Positions 50,332 through 59,305 of a stretch of 64,000 bases of DNA are shown in pieces. Position 1 is the first letter of the stretch; the number at the start of each line of letters is the position of its first letter. The DNA is from Pseudomonas botevensis. GTDB taxonomy: Bacteria > Pseudomonadota > Gammaproteobacteria > Pseudomonadales > Pseudomonadaceae. The DNA is taken from positions 164,141 through 228,140 of the forward strand of contig NZ_JAHTKI010000011.1 of the NCBI RefSeq assembly GCF_019145475.1, given 5' to 3'. The notes beneath the pieces are model-generated. The model did no database searches. It saw only the letters and a program-made list of their open reading frames with translations, and was not told the origin of the DNA. Made by a program: the position numbers and the translations under genes.

Positions 50332-50497
50332 GGCGTTTTTTTCTTTTGCATGATGGGCTGCAGGCTACAGCCCGATTTGCGAAGGATACTAAAGTGGCGC
50401 CGATTGTCACTGGCCGGCGCCAACGTTCACTCTAGACTCAAATAAGCTACCCGCCGAACAACTTGCCATCAGAACAATAACCACAGAGATCGCGGTC

Positions 50498-50809
50498 GTG
50501 GAAAACATCAAGCAGTTCAACAGCTTCGCCGAGTTCTATCCGTTCTACCTGGGCGAACACCGCAACAGCACCTGCCGGCGTCTGCATTTCGTCGGAACGA
50601 CACTGGTGATTTTCATTCTTGCGATGACCGTCGCAAAAGGCGCCTGGCTGCTGTTGCTGGCCCTGCCGCTGGCCGGTTACAGCTTTGCCTGGATCGGGCA
50701 TTTCTTCTTCGAGAAAAACCGCCCGGCCACGTTCCAGCATCCGTTCTACAGCCTGCTCGGCGATTTCGTCATGTACCGCGACATGATCCTCGGTCGCGTG
50801 GCGTTCTGA
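50498..50809 (+). CDS. DUF962/Mpo1-like small membrane protein
   Basis: A 103-aa protein with two hydrophobic segments (TTLVIFILAMTVAKGAWLLLLALPLAGYSFAWIGHFFFE) and conserved His residues (YPFYLGEHRN, RLHFVGT, GHFFFEKNRPATFQHP). Yeast Mpo1 of the same family is an iron-dependent dioxygenase in fatty-acid alpha-oxidation; a role here is inferred only from family. The start is GTG at 50498. It lies 15 bp before the HD-domain gene, probably in one operon. Confidence 0.87.
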   Translation: MENIKQFNSFAEFYPFYLGEHRNSTCRRLHFVGTTLVIFILAMTVAKGAWLLLLALPLAGYSFAWIGHFFFEKNRPATFQHPFYSLLGDFVMYRDMILGRVAF

Positions 50810-50824
50810 ACAAGGGGTCTGCCG

Positions 50825-51415
50825 ATGAATGCCAATGCGCGCTTCACCCATATGAAGGACGGCACCCAGGAAGACTGGGCGATCATCGCCGCAGATTTCA
50901 GTGCCTACGCCCGCCAGTTGCCGTCGCGGATCGTCGCGCACCTGAAACTGCTCGAAGGCGACTTTGGCGGTTTCCCGGTGGATCGTCTGACCCATTCCCT
51001 GCAAACCGCGACCCGCGCCCATCGCGACGGGCGTGACGAGGAGTACGTGGTCTGTGCCTTGCTGCACGACATCGGCGACACCCTAGGCACCTATAACCAC
51101 CCGGACATCGCGGCGGCGATCCTCAAACCGTTCGTCAGCGCCGAAAACCTGTGGATGGTGGAAAAGCACGGGATCTTCCAGGGCTATTACTTCTTTCATC
51201 ACCTGGGCATGGATCGGCATCTGCGCGAGCAATTCAGCAGCCATCCGCAGTATCTGGCGACGGTGGAATTCTGTGCCAGATACGATGCGGCGGCGTTCGA
51301 CCCGGATTATGAAAGTCTGCCGCTGAGCTTCTTCGAACCGATGCTGGAACGGTTGTTCGCCCAGCCGAAGAACTCGATCTACAAGGCGGCGATGGAAGAA
51401 CACGCCCCGGTGTGA
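50825..51415 (+). CDS. HD-domain phosphohydrolase/oxygenase-like protein
   Basis: A 196-aa HD-domain protein. The metal ligands are seen as H...HD...D (VDRLTHSLQTATRAHRDGRDEEYVVCALLHDIGDTLGTYNHPDIAAAIL ... EKHGIFQGYYFFHHLG). The arrangement with a second His and Tyr-rich GYYFFHHLG resembles mixed-valent di-iron HD oxygenases (PhnZ/MIOX-like) as much as phosphohydrolases. Substrate unknown. SD AAGGGG. It follows the DUF962 gene by 15 bp, and a REP hairpin lies 20 bp past the stop. Confidence 0.85.
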   Translation: MNANARFTHMKDGTQEDWAIIAADFSAYARQLPSRIVAHLKLLEGDFGGFPVDRLTHSLQTATRAHRDGRDEEYVVCALLHDIGDTLGTYNHPDIAAAILKPFVSAENLWMVEKHGIFQGYYFFHHLGMDRHLREQFSSHPQYLATVEFCARYDAAAFDPDYESLPLSFFEPMLERLFAQPKNSIYKAAMEEHAPV

Positions 51416-51435
51416 AATCGACACGTGTCACAGGT

Positions 51436-51459
51436 TGTGGGAGCAGACCTGCTCCCACA
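51436..51459. repeat. REP-like hairpin terminator
   Basis: TGTGGGAGCAG-2nt-CTGCTCCCACA, perfect 11-bp arms, placed between convergent stops at 51415 and 51468. It can end transcripts from both sides. Confidence 0.75.
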
Positions 51460-51467
51460 GGCAGTTG

Positions 51468-52283
51468 CTACGCCAGCTCGGCCACTTTGGCGGCTTTCAG
51501 TTGGGCCTCGCGCGCTTGGGCATCCGCCAGGCGATACAGCTCGATCGTGCCGTCCCAATGCTCGATCAGCGCCGTACACGACTCCACCCAATCACCGCAG
51601 TTGAGGTAATCCACCTCGCCGACCTTGCGAATCTCGGCATGGTGAATGTGCCCGCAGACCACGCCATGCAGCTCGCGCTTGACGCACTCGTGGGCGATGG
51701 CTTCTTCGAAGTCGCTGATGAAACTCACCGCCGTCTTTACCTTGTGCTTGAGATAAGCCGACAGCGACCAATAGCCGTAGCCGTACTTCGCCCGCCAGTG
51801 GTTGAGCCAGCGGTTGAGGGTCAGGGTGAATTCGTAGGCGGAGTCGCCGAGAAACGCCAGCCAGCGGTGATAACGGGTGATCACGTCGAACTGGTCGCCG
51901 TGGATCACCAGCAGGTGCCGGCCATCTGCGGTGACGTGGACCGCTTCGTCGACCAACTGAATGTTGCCCAGGATCAGCTTCGAATAGCGCCGCAGGAATT
52001 CGTCGTGGTTGCCGGTGACGTAGATCACCTCGGTGCCGCGCTTGCTCATGGTCAGCAGGCGGCGGATCACATTGGTGTGCGCCTGCGGCCAGTACATGCC
52101 GCCGCGCAGTTTCCAGCCGTCGATGATGTCGCCGACCAGATAGATCTTGTCGGCATGGTAGCCCTTGAGGAACTGCGACAGATGCTCGGCCTGGCAATCC
52201 CGGGTGCCGAGGTGCACGTCGGAGATCCACAAGGTGCGCACCCGTTGTTTGCGACTGGGTTTGGCGAGCTCGGCGCTGGTCAT
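51468..52283 (-). CDS. Metallophosphoesterase, UDP-2,3-diacylglucosamine diphosphatase-like
   Basis: A 271-aa calcineurin-type phosphoesterase of the LpxH-like group. The metal motifs are complete: WISDVHLGTRD, IYLVGDIIDGWKL, YVTGNHDEFLR, LLVIHGDQFD and GVVCGHIHHAEI. Family members hydrolyse UDP-diacylglucosamine, but a second, canonical lpxH normally exists in pseudomonads, so the exact substrate is uncertain. ATG 52283 has AGAGGG upstream; longer frames run through the divergent promoter. It is divergent from an AraC regulator. Confidence 0.88.
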   Translation of the reverse strand: MTSAELAKPSRKQRVRTLWISDVHLGTRDCQAEHLSQFLKGYHADKIYLVGDIIDGWKLRGGMYWPQAHTNVIRRLLTMSKRGTEVIYVTGNHDEFLRRYSKLILGNIQLVDEAVHVTADGRHLLVIHGDQFDVITRYHRWLAFLGDSAYEFTLTLNRWLNHWRAKYGYGYWSLSAYLKHKVKTAVSFISDFEEAIAHECVKRELHGVVCGHIHHAEIRKVGEVDYLNCGDWVESCTALIEHWDGTIELYRLADAQAREAQLKAAKVAELA

Positions 52284-52416
52284 GGACAACCCTCTGCGAT
52301 GTTTTCGCCAGCTTGCGCGAGCCCGGTTAATCGACCATGACAGGTTCGCGTCAGTCGTGTGACAGCACGATCCGAGCAGCGGCCGTGTAGACTGGCGGCT
52401 CGCCCGGAGATTCGCC

Positions 52417-53181
52417 ATGCACCCGATCCTGTCCCTGCGCCACTACACACACGATCTGATCGCCCACAGCCACGACCACCCGCAACTGGTGTTCGGCCTG
52501 TCGGGTGCGCTGGATTTCGAGGTCGATGGCTATGGCAGCCAGGTACGCCAGCAGAGTTTCGTGGTGGTGCCCGCCGGTGCCCATCATGCCTGCGGCAGCA
52601 TCGATGGCAGCCGTTGCCTGGTGCTGGATGTGCCCGGTGATTCATGGGTGACGCAATCGCTCGGCGCACATGCCGACGCCAGCCGCCGCTTGCTCGACAG
52701 CGCGGCGCGCCGCTCGCTGGATGCCGGGCAAAGCCAGTTGGTCAACTGGCTGGCGAGCAGCCCGGTGGACGATCCGCTGATCGCCCGCCAAGGCGCGGTG
52801 TTGCTGCTGGCGAGCCTGAACAACACCAACCCCGTGGCACTCGCGGGCCGACGCCTGCCCTACGCGGCACTCGACGCGCACATCGAGCAATACGCCGCCT
52901 ACCCGTTGCAAGTCGCCGATCTGGCCCGCGTCGCCGGTCTTTCCAGTGCTCGTCTGCATGCGCGGTTCATCGCCGAATGCGGGCAGACGCCGATGGATTA
53001 CCTGCGCAACCGCCGACTGCAAATGGCCGTGAAACTGCTGCGCGACACGCCCTTGCCGATTGGGGAAATCGCCAGTCGGGTCGGCTACAGTTCGCAGAGT
53101 GCGTTTTCAGCGGCGGTGTTGCGCGAATTCGGCGCCTCCCCCGGCCAGTTGCGCCGCGAGTCCGGCGCTAAAACGCGCTAG
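52417..53181 (+). CDS. AraC-family transcriptional regulator (cupin type)
   Basis: A 254-aa regulator. The N-terminal cupin (HYTHDLIAHSHDHPQLVFGLSGALDFEVDGYGSQVRQQSFVVVPAGAHHACG) has clustered His for ligand or metal. The C-terminal double helix-turn-helix is AYPLQVADLARVAGLSSARLHARFIAECGQTPMDYLRNRRLQMAVKLLRDTPLPIGEIASRVGYSSQSAFSAAVLREFG. SD GGAG lies 8 nt before the ATG. It is directly upstream of the EamA exporter on the same strand, with 71 bp between, and may control it. Confidence 0.92.
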   Translation: MHPILSLRHYTHDLIAHSHDHPQLVFGLSGALDFEVDGYGSQVRQQSFVVVPAGAHHACGSIDGSRCLVLDVPGDSWVTQSLGAHADASRRLLDSAARRSLDAGQSQLVNWLASSPVDDPLIARQGAVLLLASLNNTNPVALAGRRLPYAALDAHIEQYAAYPLQVADLARVAGLSSARLHARFIAECGQTPMDYLRNRRLQMAVKLLRDTPLPIGEIASRVGYSSQSAFSAAVLREFGASPGQLRRESGAKTR

Positions 53182-53252
53182 CCTGGCGACAGACTTTTTG
53201 CGCCGTTTCACGCTTCAATGGGCGTGAAACCGTACTCAAACCAAGGATCGCA

Positions 53253-54146
53253 ATGACTCCCCGTACCGCCCTCGGCGCCCTGCATATCGGTGCCTTGATG
53301 TTCGGCCTGACCGGCGTCTTCGGCAAACTTGCGGCGGCGACGCCCGCCGTCATCGTGTTCGGCCGCGCCGCGTTCGCCGTCCTCGCCCTGGCGTTTTTCG
53401 CCCGTTTCGCCCGTGGCCAGGGCTGGCAGAAACTCCAGGCCGTGGATTGGCGGCGTCTGCTGCTCAGCGGCGTGTTGCTGGCCGGGCATTGGGTGAGTTT
53501 CTTCATCTCGGTCAAGGTCGCCGGCGTGGCCATCGCAACGCTGGGGTTCGCCAGTTTCCCGGCTTTCACGGTGATCCTCGAAGGATTGATTTTCCGCGAA
53601 CGCATCCGCGCCAATGAAATCATTCTGGTGACATTGGTGACGGTGGGTCTGGTGCTGGTGACCCCGGCGTTCGATCTGGGCAGCGGCGCCACCACCGGGC
53701 TGCTTTGGGCGATCCTTTCCGGGCTGCTGTTTTCCCTGCTGTCGCTGACCAACCGCGCCAGCTCCGGGCGCATTCCGGCGGTGCAGGCCGCGCTGTGTCA
53801 GAACGTGGTGGTCGCGCTGTGTCTGTTGCCGGTGGCGGCGCCACAACTGAGTGAAGTGCGCGCCATCGACTGGTTGTGGATCGGCCTGCTCGGGGTGTTC
53901 TGCACCGGTGTCGCCCACAGCCTGTTCGTCGCCAGCCTGGCGGTGATCAAGGCGCGTACCGCCGCCGTGGTGTTCGCTCTGGAGCCGGTCTACGGCATCA
54001 CCGTCGCCTGGCTGCTGTTCGATGAAAACCCGACCCTGCGCATGTTGATCGGCGGCGCGCTGATCATCGTCGCCATCGTGGTGTCGAGCCAGATGTCAGG
54101 CGGCTCCGACAAAAAAGCCGTGGCCGCCGAAGCGGCCTCTCACTGA
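53253..54146 (+). CDS. EamA/DMT-family transporter
   Basis: A 297-aa inner-membrane exporter with ten hydrophobic segments and two EamA repeats (ALHIGALMFGLTGVFGKLAAATPAVIVFGRAAFAVLAL and GLLWAILSGLLFSLLSLTNRASSG). The conserved VFALEPVYGITVAWLLFDENPTLRMLIGGALIIVAIV motif is at the end. Substrate unknown; amino acids or metabolites are typical. SD AAGGA. Its end overlaps the SelW-like gene by 7 bp on the other strand. Confidence 0.9.
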   Translation: MTPRTALGALHIGALMFGLTGVFGKLAAATPAVIVFGRAAFAVLALAFFARFARGQGWQKLQAVDWRRLLLSGVLLAGHWVSFFISVKVAGVAIATLGFASFPAFTVILEGLIFRERIRANEIILVTLVTVGLVLVTPAFDLGSGATTGLLWAILSGLLFSLLSLTNRASSGRIPAVQAALCQNVVVALCLLPVAAPQLSEVRAIDWLWIGLLGVFCTGVAHSLFVASLAVIKARTAAVVFALEPVYGITVAWLLFDENPTLRMLIGGALIIVAIVVSSQMSGGSDKKAVAAEAASH

Positions 54147-54427
54147 GTACGGTCGTTGTGCCCGAGGTCGCGATCAGGATCGATCCGGTCGCGCACCCGT
54201 TGCTTGAGCACCTTGGCCTCGGGGAAACCGCCGTCGGCCTTGCGCTCCCAGATCTGCACCTCGTCGCACGTAATCCGGAACACCCCGCCGGTGCCCGGCA
54301 CCAGTGACACTTTGCCGAGGTCGTCACCGAAGGTGCTGAGCAGTTCCTGCGCCAGCCACGCGGCGCGCAGCAGCCACTGGCATTGAGTGCAATAGGTGAT
54401 GACGATTTCCGCTTTGGTGGCAGTCAT
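54140..54427 (-). CDS. SelT/SelW/SelH (Rdx) family redox protein
   Basis: A 95-aa thioredoxin-like protein with Cys13-x-x-Cys16 (ITYCTQCQWLLRAAWLAQELLSTFGDDLGKVSLVPGTGGVFRITCDEVQIWERKADGGFPEAKVLKQRVRD). The GGVFRI...W.RK..GGFPE motif is diagnostic. It is the Cys form, not selenocysteine. The physiological partner is unknown. It is divergent from plpD with a 72-bp promoter gap. Confidence 0.92.
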   Translation of the reverse strand: MTATKAEIVITYCTQCQWLLRAAWLAQELLSTFGDDLGKVSLVPGTGGVFRITCDEVQIWERKADGGFPEAKVLKQRVRDRIDPDRDLGHNDRTQ

Positions 54428-54460
54428 GTTCGCTGAAACTCCTGAGGCAGAGGGGCGCCG

Positions 54461-54468
54461 CTATAATA
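54461..54468 (+). promoter_or_regulatory. -10 box of plpD promoter
   Basis: A perfect TATAAT (54462-54467) lies 33 bp before the plpD ATG, in the gap shared with the SelW-like gene. The -35 region (about 54439) is poor. Confidence 0.45.
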
Positions 54469-54499
54469 GCCGGCTTTATCGCTCGCCCCGAGACTCACG

Positions 54500-56698
54500 A
54501 TGCGTCGCCTTCTGCTCTGCCTGCTTGTTTTCCTCCCGTTGTTTTCCGGCGTCAGCGCCCAGGCCAGCGAAGCGCCGCGCCCGAAGGTCGGCCTGGTGCT
54601 GTCCGGCGGTGCCGCCCGTGGCCTGGCGCACATCGGCGTGCTCAAGGCGCTGGAAGAACAAGGCATCAAGATCGATGCGATCGCCGGCACCAGCATGGGC
54701 GCCGTCGTCGGTGGGCTGTACGCCTCGGGCTACAAGATCGATGAGCTGGAAAAACTCGCCCTGAGCATCGACTGGCAGCAGGCGCTGTCCGACGCGCCAC
54801 CCCGTGAGGACGTGCCGTTCCGACGCAAACAGGACGACCGCGACTTTCTGGTGAAACAGAAACTGAGCTTTCGCGACGACGGCAGCCTCGGCCTGCCGCT
54901 GGGGGTGATTCAGGGCCAGAACCTCGCGCTGCTGCTGGAAAGCCTGTTGGCCCACACCAGCGATACCCGTGACTTCGACAAGCTGCCGATCCCCTTCCGG
55001 GCCGTGACCACCGACATCGCCAATGGCGAAAAAGTGGTATTCCGCAAAGGGCATCTGCCGCAGGTGATCCGCGCCAGCATGTCGATCCCGGCGGTGTTCG
55101 CGCCGGTCGAGCTGGACGGCAAATTGCTGGTGGATGGCGGCATGACCGACAACATCCCCCTCGACGTGGCCCGGGAAATGGGGGTCGACGTCGCCATCGT
55201 GGTCGACATCGGCACGCCGCTGCGCAATCGCAAGCAACTGGTGACCGTGGTCGATGTGCTGAACCAGTCGATCACCCTGATGACCCGGCGCAACTCTGAA
55301 GAACAACTGGCGGCGCTGCATCCCGATGACGTACTGATTCAGCCACCGCTGGCGAGTTTCGGCGCCACCGATTTCGGCTGCGCCCAGGAAATGATCGACG
55401 CCGGCTACCGCGCCGCCAAAGTCCTCGATGCGCGCCTGGCCCGTTTGAAGCCAGCGGTGTCCCAGGACGCCGAACTCAATGCCGCCCGCGCTCCGGGCCA
55501 GCGCACGCCGATCATTACCGCGATCAGGGTCGAGAACGACTCGAAAGTCGATGACGACGTCATCCGCTATTACATCCGCCAGCCCATCGGCGAGCCACTG
55601 GACCTGGGCCGTCTGCACTCGGACATGGGCACCCTGTACGGCCTCGATTACTTCGAGCAAGTGCAATACCGCGTGGTTCACAAGGGGCAGGATCACACCC
55701 TGGTCATCAGCGCCCGGGGAAAACGCAGTGGCACCGATTATTTGCGGGTCGGCCTGAACCTGTCGGACGACATGCGCGGCGACAGCGCCTTCAACCTCGG
55801 CGCCAGTTACCGGGTCAACGGCATCAACCGCCTCGGCGCGGAATGGCTGACCCGCGCGCAGATCGGTGACCGACAAGAGTTGTACAGCGAGTTCTATCAG
55901 CCGCTGGACGTCGGCTCACGCTACTTCATCGCGCCGTCCGTGGTGTTCCAGGCGCAGAACGTCGATGCGGTGCTCGACAACGATCCGATCGCGCAATATC
56001 GCGTCGAGCGCTACGGGCTGGCCCTGAATGTCGGGCGGCAGATCGGCAACAACGGTGAGGTGCGCTTCGGCGTCGGCGAGGCCTGGGGCAAGGCCGATGT
56101 GCGGATTGGCGATCAGGATCTACCCAGCGAGCGCTTCAAGGAGGGCTTCTATTCGCTGAAATATTCCTATGACTCGCTAGATAACGTTTATTACCCGCAC
56201 GAAGGCAAGGACATCAGCCTGACCCTGCTGCAATTCGAACCGAGCCTGGGGTCGGACAACCGCTACCAGCAATGGGAATTCAAACTGGACAAGGCCATGA
56301 GCAGTGGCCCGGACACCCTGATTCTGGGCGGACGCTACGGCCGCACGCTGAATGACGCCAACGTGGTGACTTCAAGCTTCCTGCTCGGCGGCGCCCGGCA
56401 GTTGTCCGGTTTCCGCGAAGATGCGATCTCCGGGCAAAACGTCAGCCTGATGCGCGCCGTGTACTACCGCCGCCTGACCCCGCGTGCCTACCTGCCACTG
56501 GACTTCCCGCTGTATGCCGGCGCTTCGCTGGAGCGCGGACGGGCATGGAACAACGACAATGAATTCGACAGCGGCTACATCAATGCCGCCAGTGTGTTTA
56601 TCGGCTTCGACACGCCACTGGGGCCGCTGAACTTCAGTTATGGCTTGAATGATGCGAGTGAACAGGCGGTTTATCTGAACCTGGGGCAGACCTTCTGA
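54500..56698 (+). CDS. plpD: Patatin-like phospholipase PlpD (type Vd autotransporter)
   Basis: A 732-aa secreted lipase fused to its own outer-membrane pore. In order: signal peptide (MRRLLLCLLVFLPLFSGVSAQA), patatin domain with oxyanion loop GGAARGLAHIG, nucleophile Ser65 in GTSMG and Asp212 in VDGGMTDN, a single POTRA-like domain (TAIRVENDSKVDDDVIRYYIRQPIGEPLDLGRLHSDMGTLYGLDYFEQVQY), and a 16-strand beta-barrel ending in NLGQTF with the terminal Phe needed by BAM. Family members act as phospholipase A1. A REPIN follows. Confidence 0.95.
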   Translation: MRRLLLCLLVFLPLFSGVSAQASEAPRPKVGLVLSGGAARGLAHIGVLKALEEQGIKIDAIAGTSMGAVVGGLYASGYKIDELEKLALSIDWQQALSDAPPREDVPFRRKQDDRDFLVKQKLSFRDDGSLGLPLGVIQGQNLALLLESLLAHTSDTRDFDKLPIPFRAVTTDIANGEKVVFRKGHLPQVIRASMSIPAVFAPVELDGKLLVDGGMTDNIPLDVAREMGVDVAIVVDIGTPLRNRKQLVTVVDVLNQSITLMTRRNSEEQLAALHPDDVLIQPPLASFGATDFGCAQEMIDAGYRAAKVLDARLARLKPAVSQDAELNAARAPGQRTPIITAIRVENDSKVDDDVIRYYIRQPIGEPLDLGRLHSDMGTLYGLDYFEQVQYRVVHKGQDHTLVISARGKRSGTDYLRVGLNLSDDMRGDSAFNLGASYRVNGINRLGAEWLTRAQIGDRQELYSEFYQPLDVGSRYFIAPSVVFQAQNVDAVLDNDPIAQYRVERYGLALNVGRQIGNNGEVRFGVGEAWGKADVRIGDQDLPSERFKEGFYSLKYSYDSLDNVYYPHEGKDISLTLLQFEPSLGSDNRYQQWEFKLDKAMSSGPDTLILGGRYGRTLNDANVVTSSFLLGGARQLSGFREDAISGQNVSLMRAVYYRRLTPRAYLPLDFPLYAGASLERGRAWNNDNEFDSGYINAASVFIGFDTPLGPLNFSYGLNDASEQAVYLNLGQTF

Positions 56699-56733
56699 GG
56701 CAGAGCGGATTTCTGCGGTGACGATCAGTCCGT

Positions 56734-56798
56734 CTTCGTGGACAAGCCCACTCACACATTGCCGGCGGTGACCTGTGGGAGTGGGCTTGCCCACGAAG
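56734..56798. repeat. REPIN (paired inverted REP)
   Basis: CTTCGTGG-CAAGCCCACTC (from 56734) and its inverted copy GAGTGGGCTTG-CCACGAAG (to 56798) with a short loop. It lies between plpD and the convergent fimV-like gene. Confidence 0.8.
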
Positions 56799-56839
56799 GC
56801 GTCAGCACAGTCACCCCGGCAAGATCGGCTGTACCCGGA

Positions 56840-58609
56840 TCAGCGAATCCCCGCCAACAATGTCCGCGCCGTTTGCTTCAGCGGTTCATCAGCCTCCTTG
56901 AGCAGCTCGTTGAGCAAGGCTATCGCGCTCTCCAGGTCACCGTCGTCGATGCAGGTCTGGGCCTGTTCGAGTTTGCCGGCATTGGCCGCGTCCTGAGGAT
57001 CTGGCGCCTGCAAATCCAGCGACTGACCGGGGTCGCCGAACTCATTGAGAAAATCATCATCCAGCGGCTGCGCATCCGGTTCGACAAGCCATTCCAGCTC
57101 GGCGGCTTCAGCCTCGTCGTCCGCCGGTTTTTCCGACAGCTCGAAACCCTGCGGCAATACCTGGAGACTGGCGCCGAATGCGCTCTCCCCCAGTTCCGGT
57201 TTATCGCTAGGCGGGCGGCTGTCCTCCAGATCCCAGCTGGAATCCATCGATAACGCATTCAGATCCAGCTCGAAATCATCCTCGACCGGCGCGGGTGCAG
57301 GCTCGGGCCGGGCCTCGGCCAGCGGCGCCACGGCGGCAACCGGAACCACAGCGGCCAGCGGCGCGGCACTGACCAGTTGCGGATAGCGCGCGCGGATGTC
57401 CTGCAACGTCTGCTCCTCGACCCCCAACTGGCGCAGACGGCTTTCCTGTTCGTCATAGGCCGGCGAATCACCCTGCCGCCCCAGCACCTCCAGCAGTTGC
57501 ACACCGATGTCGGTGCGTTCCGGCTCCTTGTACAAGGCATCGCGCAGCAGACCCGCCGCTTCACCGAGCCTGCCGTAAGCCAGATAAATGCCCACGGCTT
57601 CCAGCACATCCCCCGCGACGTGATCCTCACGATGTTCGACGGCAGGATGAACCGCCGCCGGGCGCGCACTCTCGGTGTCATTCACCTCGGGTTCACTGCG
57701 CGACGGCAACGCGGCGATCGGCACGGCATGGCCCTGCCCCTGTTGCCGACGACGGATGTACAAGCCCGCAGCCAGCAGGCCCAGCAACACCAGCAACCCG
57801 CCGAGCAACGGCCAATTGAGCGAGTCGTCCTCCTCGACTGGCGCGGCGACCGGAGCAGGCACAGACGGTGCCACGACGGCCGCTGGCGGTGGCGGCTGTT
57901 GCAGCTCGGCGATGCGTGCCTGCAAGTCGCTCACCTGTTTTTTGCCATCGGCGATCAACACGTCCTGCGCCTGTAATCGCAGGTTCAGTTCATCGACGGT
58001 TTTTTGCAGTTGCTGGTTCTGCAACACACTGGCCGCCAGTTGCTCGGCTGCCGCGTCATTGGCCGGCACGGCTGGCGTTGGTGCCGGCGCAGCGGCAGGC
58101 CTGCCCTGGGCGCTCGGCGCAGGTGCCTCGGGGACGGGAAATTCAGAGGATTGCGCGCGCGGGTCAGGCTCATCGGTGGCCGGCGTGATACCGGGCGATC
58201 CCGGCGGATCGATCAGCACGGTGTACTCGCGCAGCAGGCGACCGTTGGGCTGATTGAGCTGCACCAGAAAATTCAGAAAGGGTTCTTTGACCGGTTTGGC
58301 CGAGGTCACCCGGATCATGTTGCGATTGCCGTGCAGGATCGGGGTGAACTTCAGGTCATTGAGAAAAAACACCCGCTCGATCCCGGCCTCGCCGAACTCG
58401 TCGGGCGTTGCCAGGCTGACCGACAGGTCGCTTTCGCGCAGACCGCTGACATCCGCCAGGGCGATGTCGGCCTTGAGCGGCTGATTGAGGGCCGAATGGA
58501 CGGTGATGTCACCCAGCCCCAGCGCCAATGACGCGCTGGACCAGGCCACAACACCGGCCACCAGCAGCGAATGAGCGCAACGCATTACCACGTGCCGACT
58601 TCCGAGCAT
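56840..58609 (-). CDS. FimV-like peptidoglycan/pilus assembly protein, short form
   Basis: A 589-aa protein with a signal peptide (SLLVAGVVAWSSASLALG). The FimV N-terminal domain (LGDITVHSALNQPLKADIALADVSGLRESDLSVSLATPDEFGEAGIERVFFLNDLKFTPI) is followed by a coiled coil (QLQKTVDELNLRLQAQDVLIADGKKQVSDLQARIAELQ). One membrane segment (NWPLLGGLLVLLGLLAAGLYI) precedes an acidic cytoplasmic part with a C-terminal TPR-like FimV motif (EQAQTCIDDGDLESAIALLNELLKEADEPLKQTARTLLAGI). It lacks an obvious LysM and is shorter than FimV of P. aeruginosa (919 aa). ATG 58609 has AAGGG at ideal spacing; 58615 has it adjacent. Confidence 0.85.
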   Translation of the reverse strand: MLGSRHVVMRCAHSLLVAGVVAWSSASLALGLGDITVHSALNQPLKADIALADVSGLRESDLSVSLATPDEFGEAGIERVFFLNDLKFTPILHGNRNMIRVTSAKPVKEPFLNFLVQLNQPNGRLLREYTVLIDPPGSPGITPATDEPDPRAQSSEFPVPEAPAPSAQGRPAAAPAPTPAVPANDAAAEQLAASVLQNQQLQKTVDELNLRLQAQDVLIADGKKQVSDLQARIAELQQPPPPAAVVAPSVPAPVAAPVEEDDSLNWPLLGGLLVLLGLLAAGLYIRRRQQGQGHAVPIAALPSRSEPEVNDTESARPAAVHPAVEHREDHVAGDVLEAVGIYLAYGRLGEAAGLLRDALYKEPERTDIGVQLLEVLGRQGDSPAYDEQESRLRQLGVEEQTLQDIRARYPQLVSAAPLAAVVPVAAVAPLAEARPEPAPAPVEDDFELDLNALSMDSSWDLEDSRPPSDKPELGESAFGASLQVLPQGFELSEKPADDEAEAAELEWLVEPDAQPLDDDFLNEFGDPGQSLDLQAPDPQDAANAGKLEQAQTCIDDGDLESAIALLNELLKEADEPLKQTARTLLAGIR

Positions 58610-58736
58610 GAGCATCCCTTAAATAAGCAAAACCGACTTCTATGCGTTCGCACATCCGGTACGAACACGATATTGCCCAGTAGTTCTTATAGTCTGCCCA
58701 GCGCGATCTCTCAAAAAAACGGCACGAGGTTATGCC

Positions 58737-59171
58737 TCAAGATTTTTCCAGGTTGGCCAGAATGTGTCCGTGAACGCGCATGCAGACCTTCAAATCCGCC
58801 TCATCGACGCCTTCGAACAGCTCATGGCGCAGTTGCGTGGCAATGGTTTCAATCTGTTCGATAAGCGGGAGGGCCGGAGAGCACAGCACGATTTTTTTCG
58901 CCCGACGGTCTTCCATCACGGACTGGCGTTGCACCAGTCCCTGGCTTTCCAGGCTGTCGAGCAGACGGGCCAGGGTCGGCCCTTCGACGCCGACGCTTTG
59001 CGCCAGCTCCCGCTGGGTCGGCGCTTCGTCGAATCGCGCCAGATGCAGCAGCACCAGCCAGCGGGCCTGGGACAGCCCCAGCCCCGCCAGACGGCGATCC
59101 AGTTCGGCACGCCAGCCACGGGACATCTGCGCCAGTTGCATGCCAAAGCGGTGTTGATCGGTTAACGGCAT
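58737..59171 (-). CDS. MarR-family transcriptional regulator
   Basis: A 144-aa winged-helix regulator. MarR signature: LARFDEAPTQRELAQSVGVEGPTLARLLDSLESQGLVQRQSVMEDRRAKKIVLCSPALPLIEQI, with the DRRAKK wing. It resembles SlyA-type proteins in the N-terminal RGWRAELDRRLAGLGLSQARWLVL. The ligand is unknown. A 13-bp palindrome in its own upstream region (59208-59220) suggests autorepression. It is 122 bp before the fimV-like gene on the same strand. Confidence 0.92.
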   Translation of the reverse strand: MPLTDQHRFGMQLAQMSRGWRAELDRRLAGLGLSQARWLVLLHLARFDEAPTQRELAQSVGVEGPTLARLLDSLESQGLVQRQSVMEDRRAKKIVLCSPALPLIEQIETIATQLRHELFEGVDEADLKVCMRVHGHILANLEKS

Positions 59172-59207
59172 AAAACACTCATGAGTAGACTGAACAAATA
59201 GAAAAAA

Positions 59208-59220
59208 ACTAATTATTAGT
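59208..59220. promoter_or_regulatory. MarR-type operator palindrome
   Basis: ACTAATTATTAGT is a perfect palindrome around one central base, in an AT-rich stretch 37 bp upstream of the marR-type ATG. Size and composition fit a MarR/SlyA operator. Confidence 0.55.
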
Positions 59221-59305
59221 CAGCTAAGCATGACATTTGGCTATAGGCAAGAGCCGTCCTGTACTGAATCGTTACAACCACCTGACGGTTGTCACATACG
59301 CCGTC

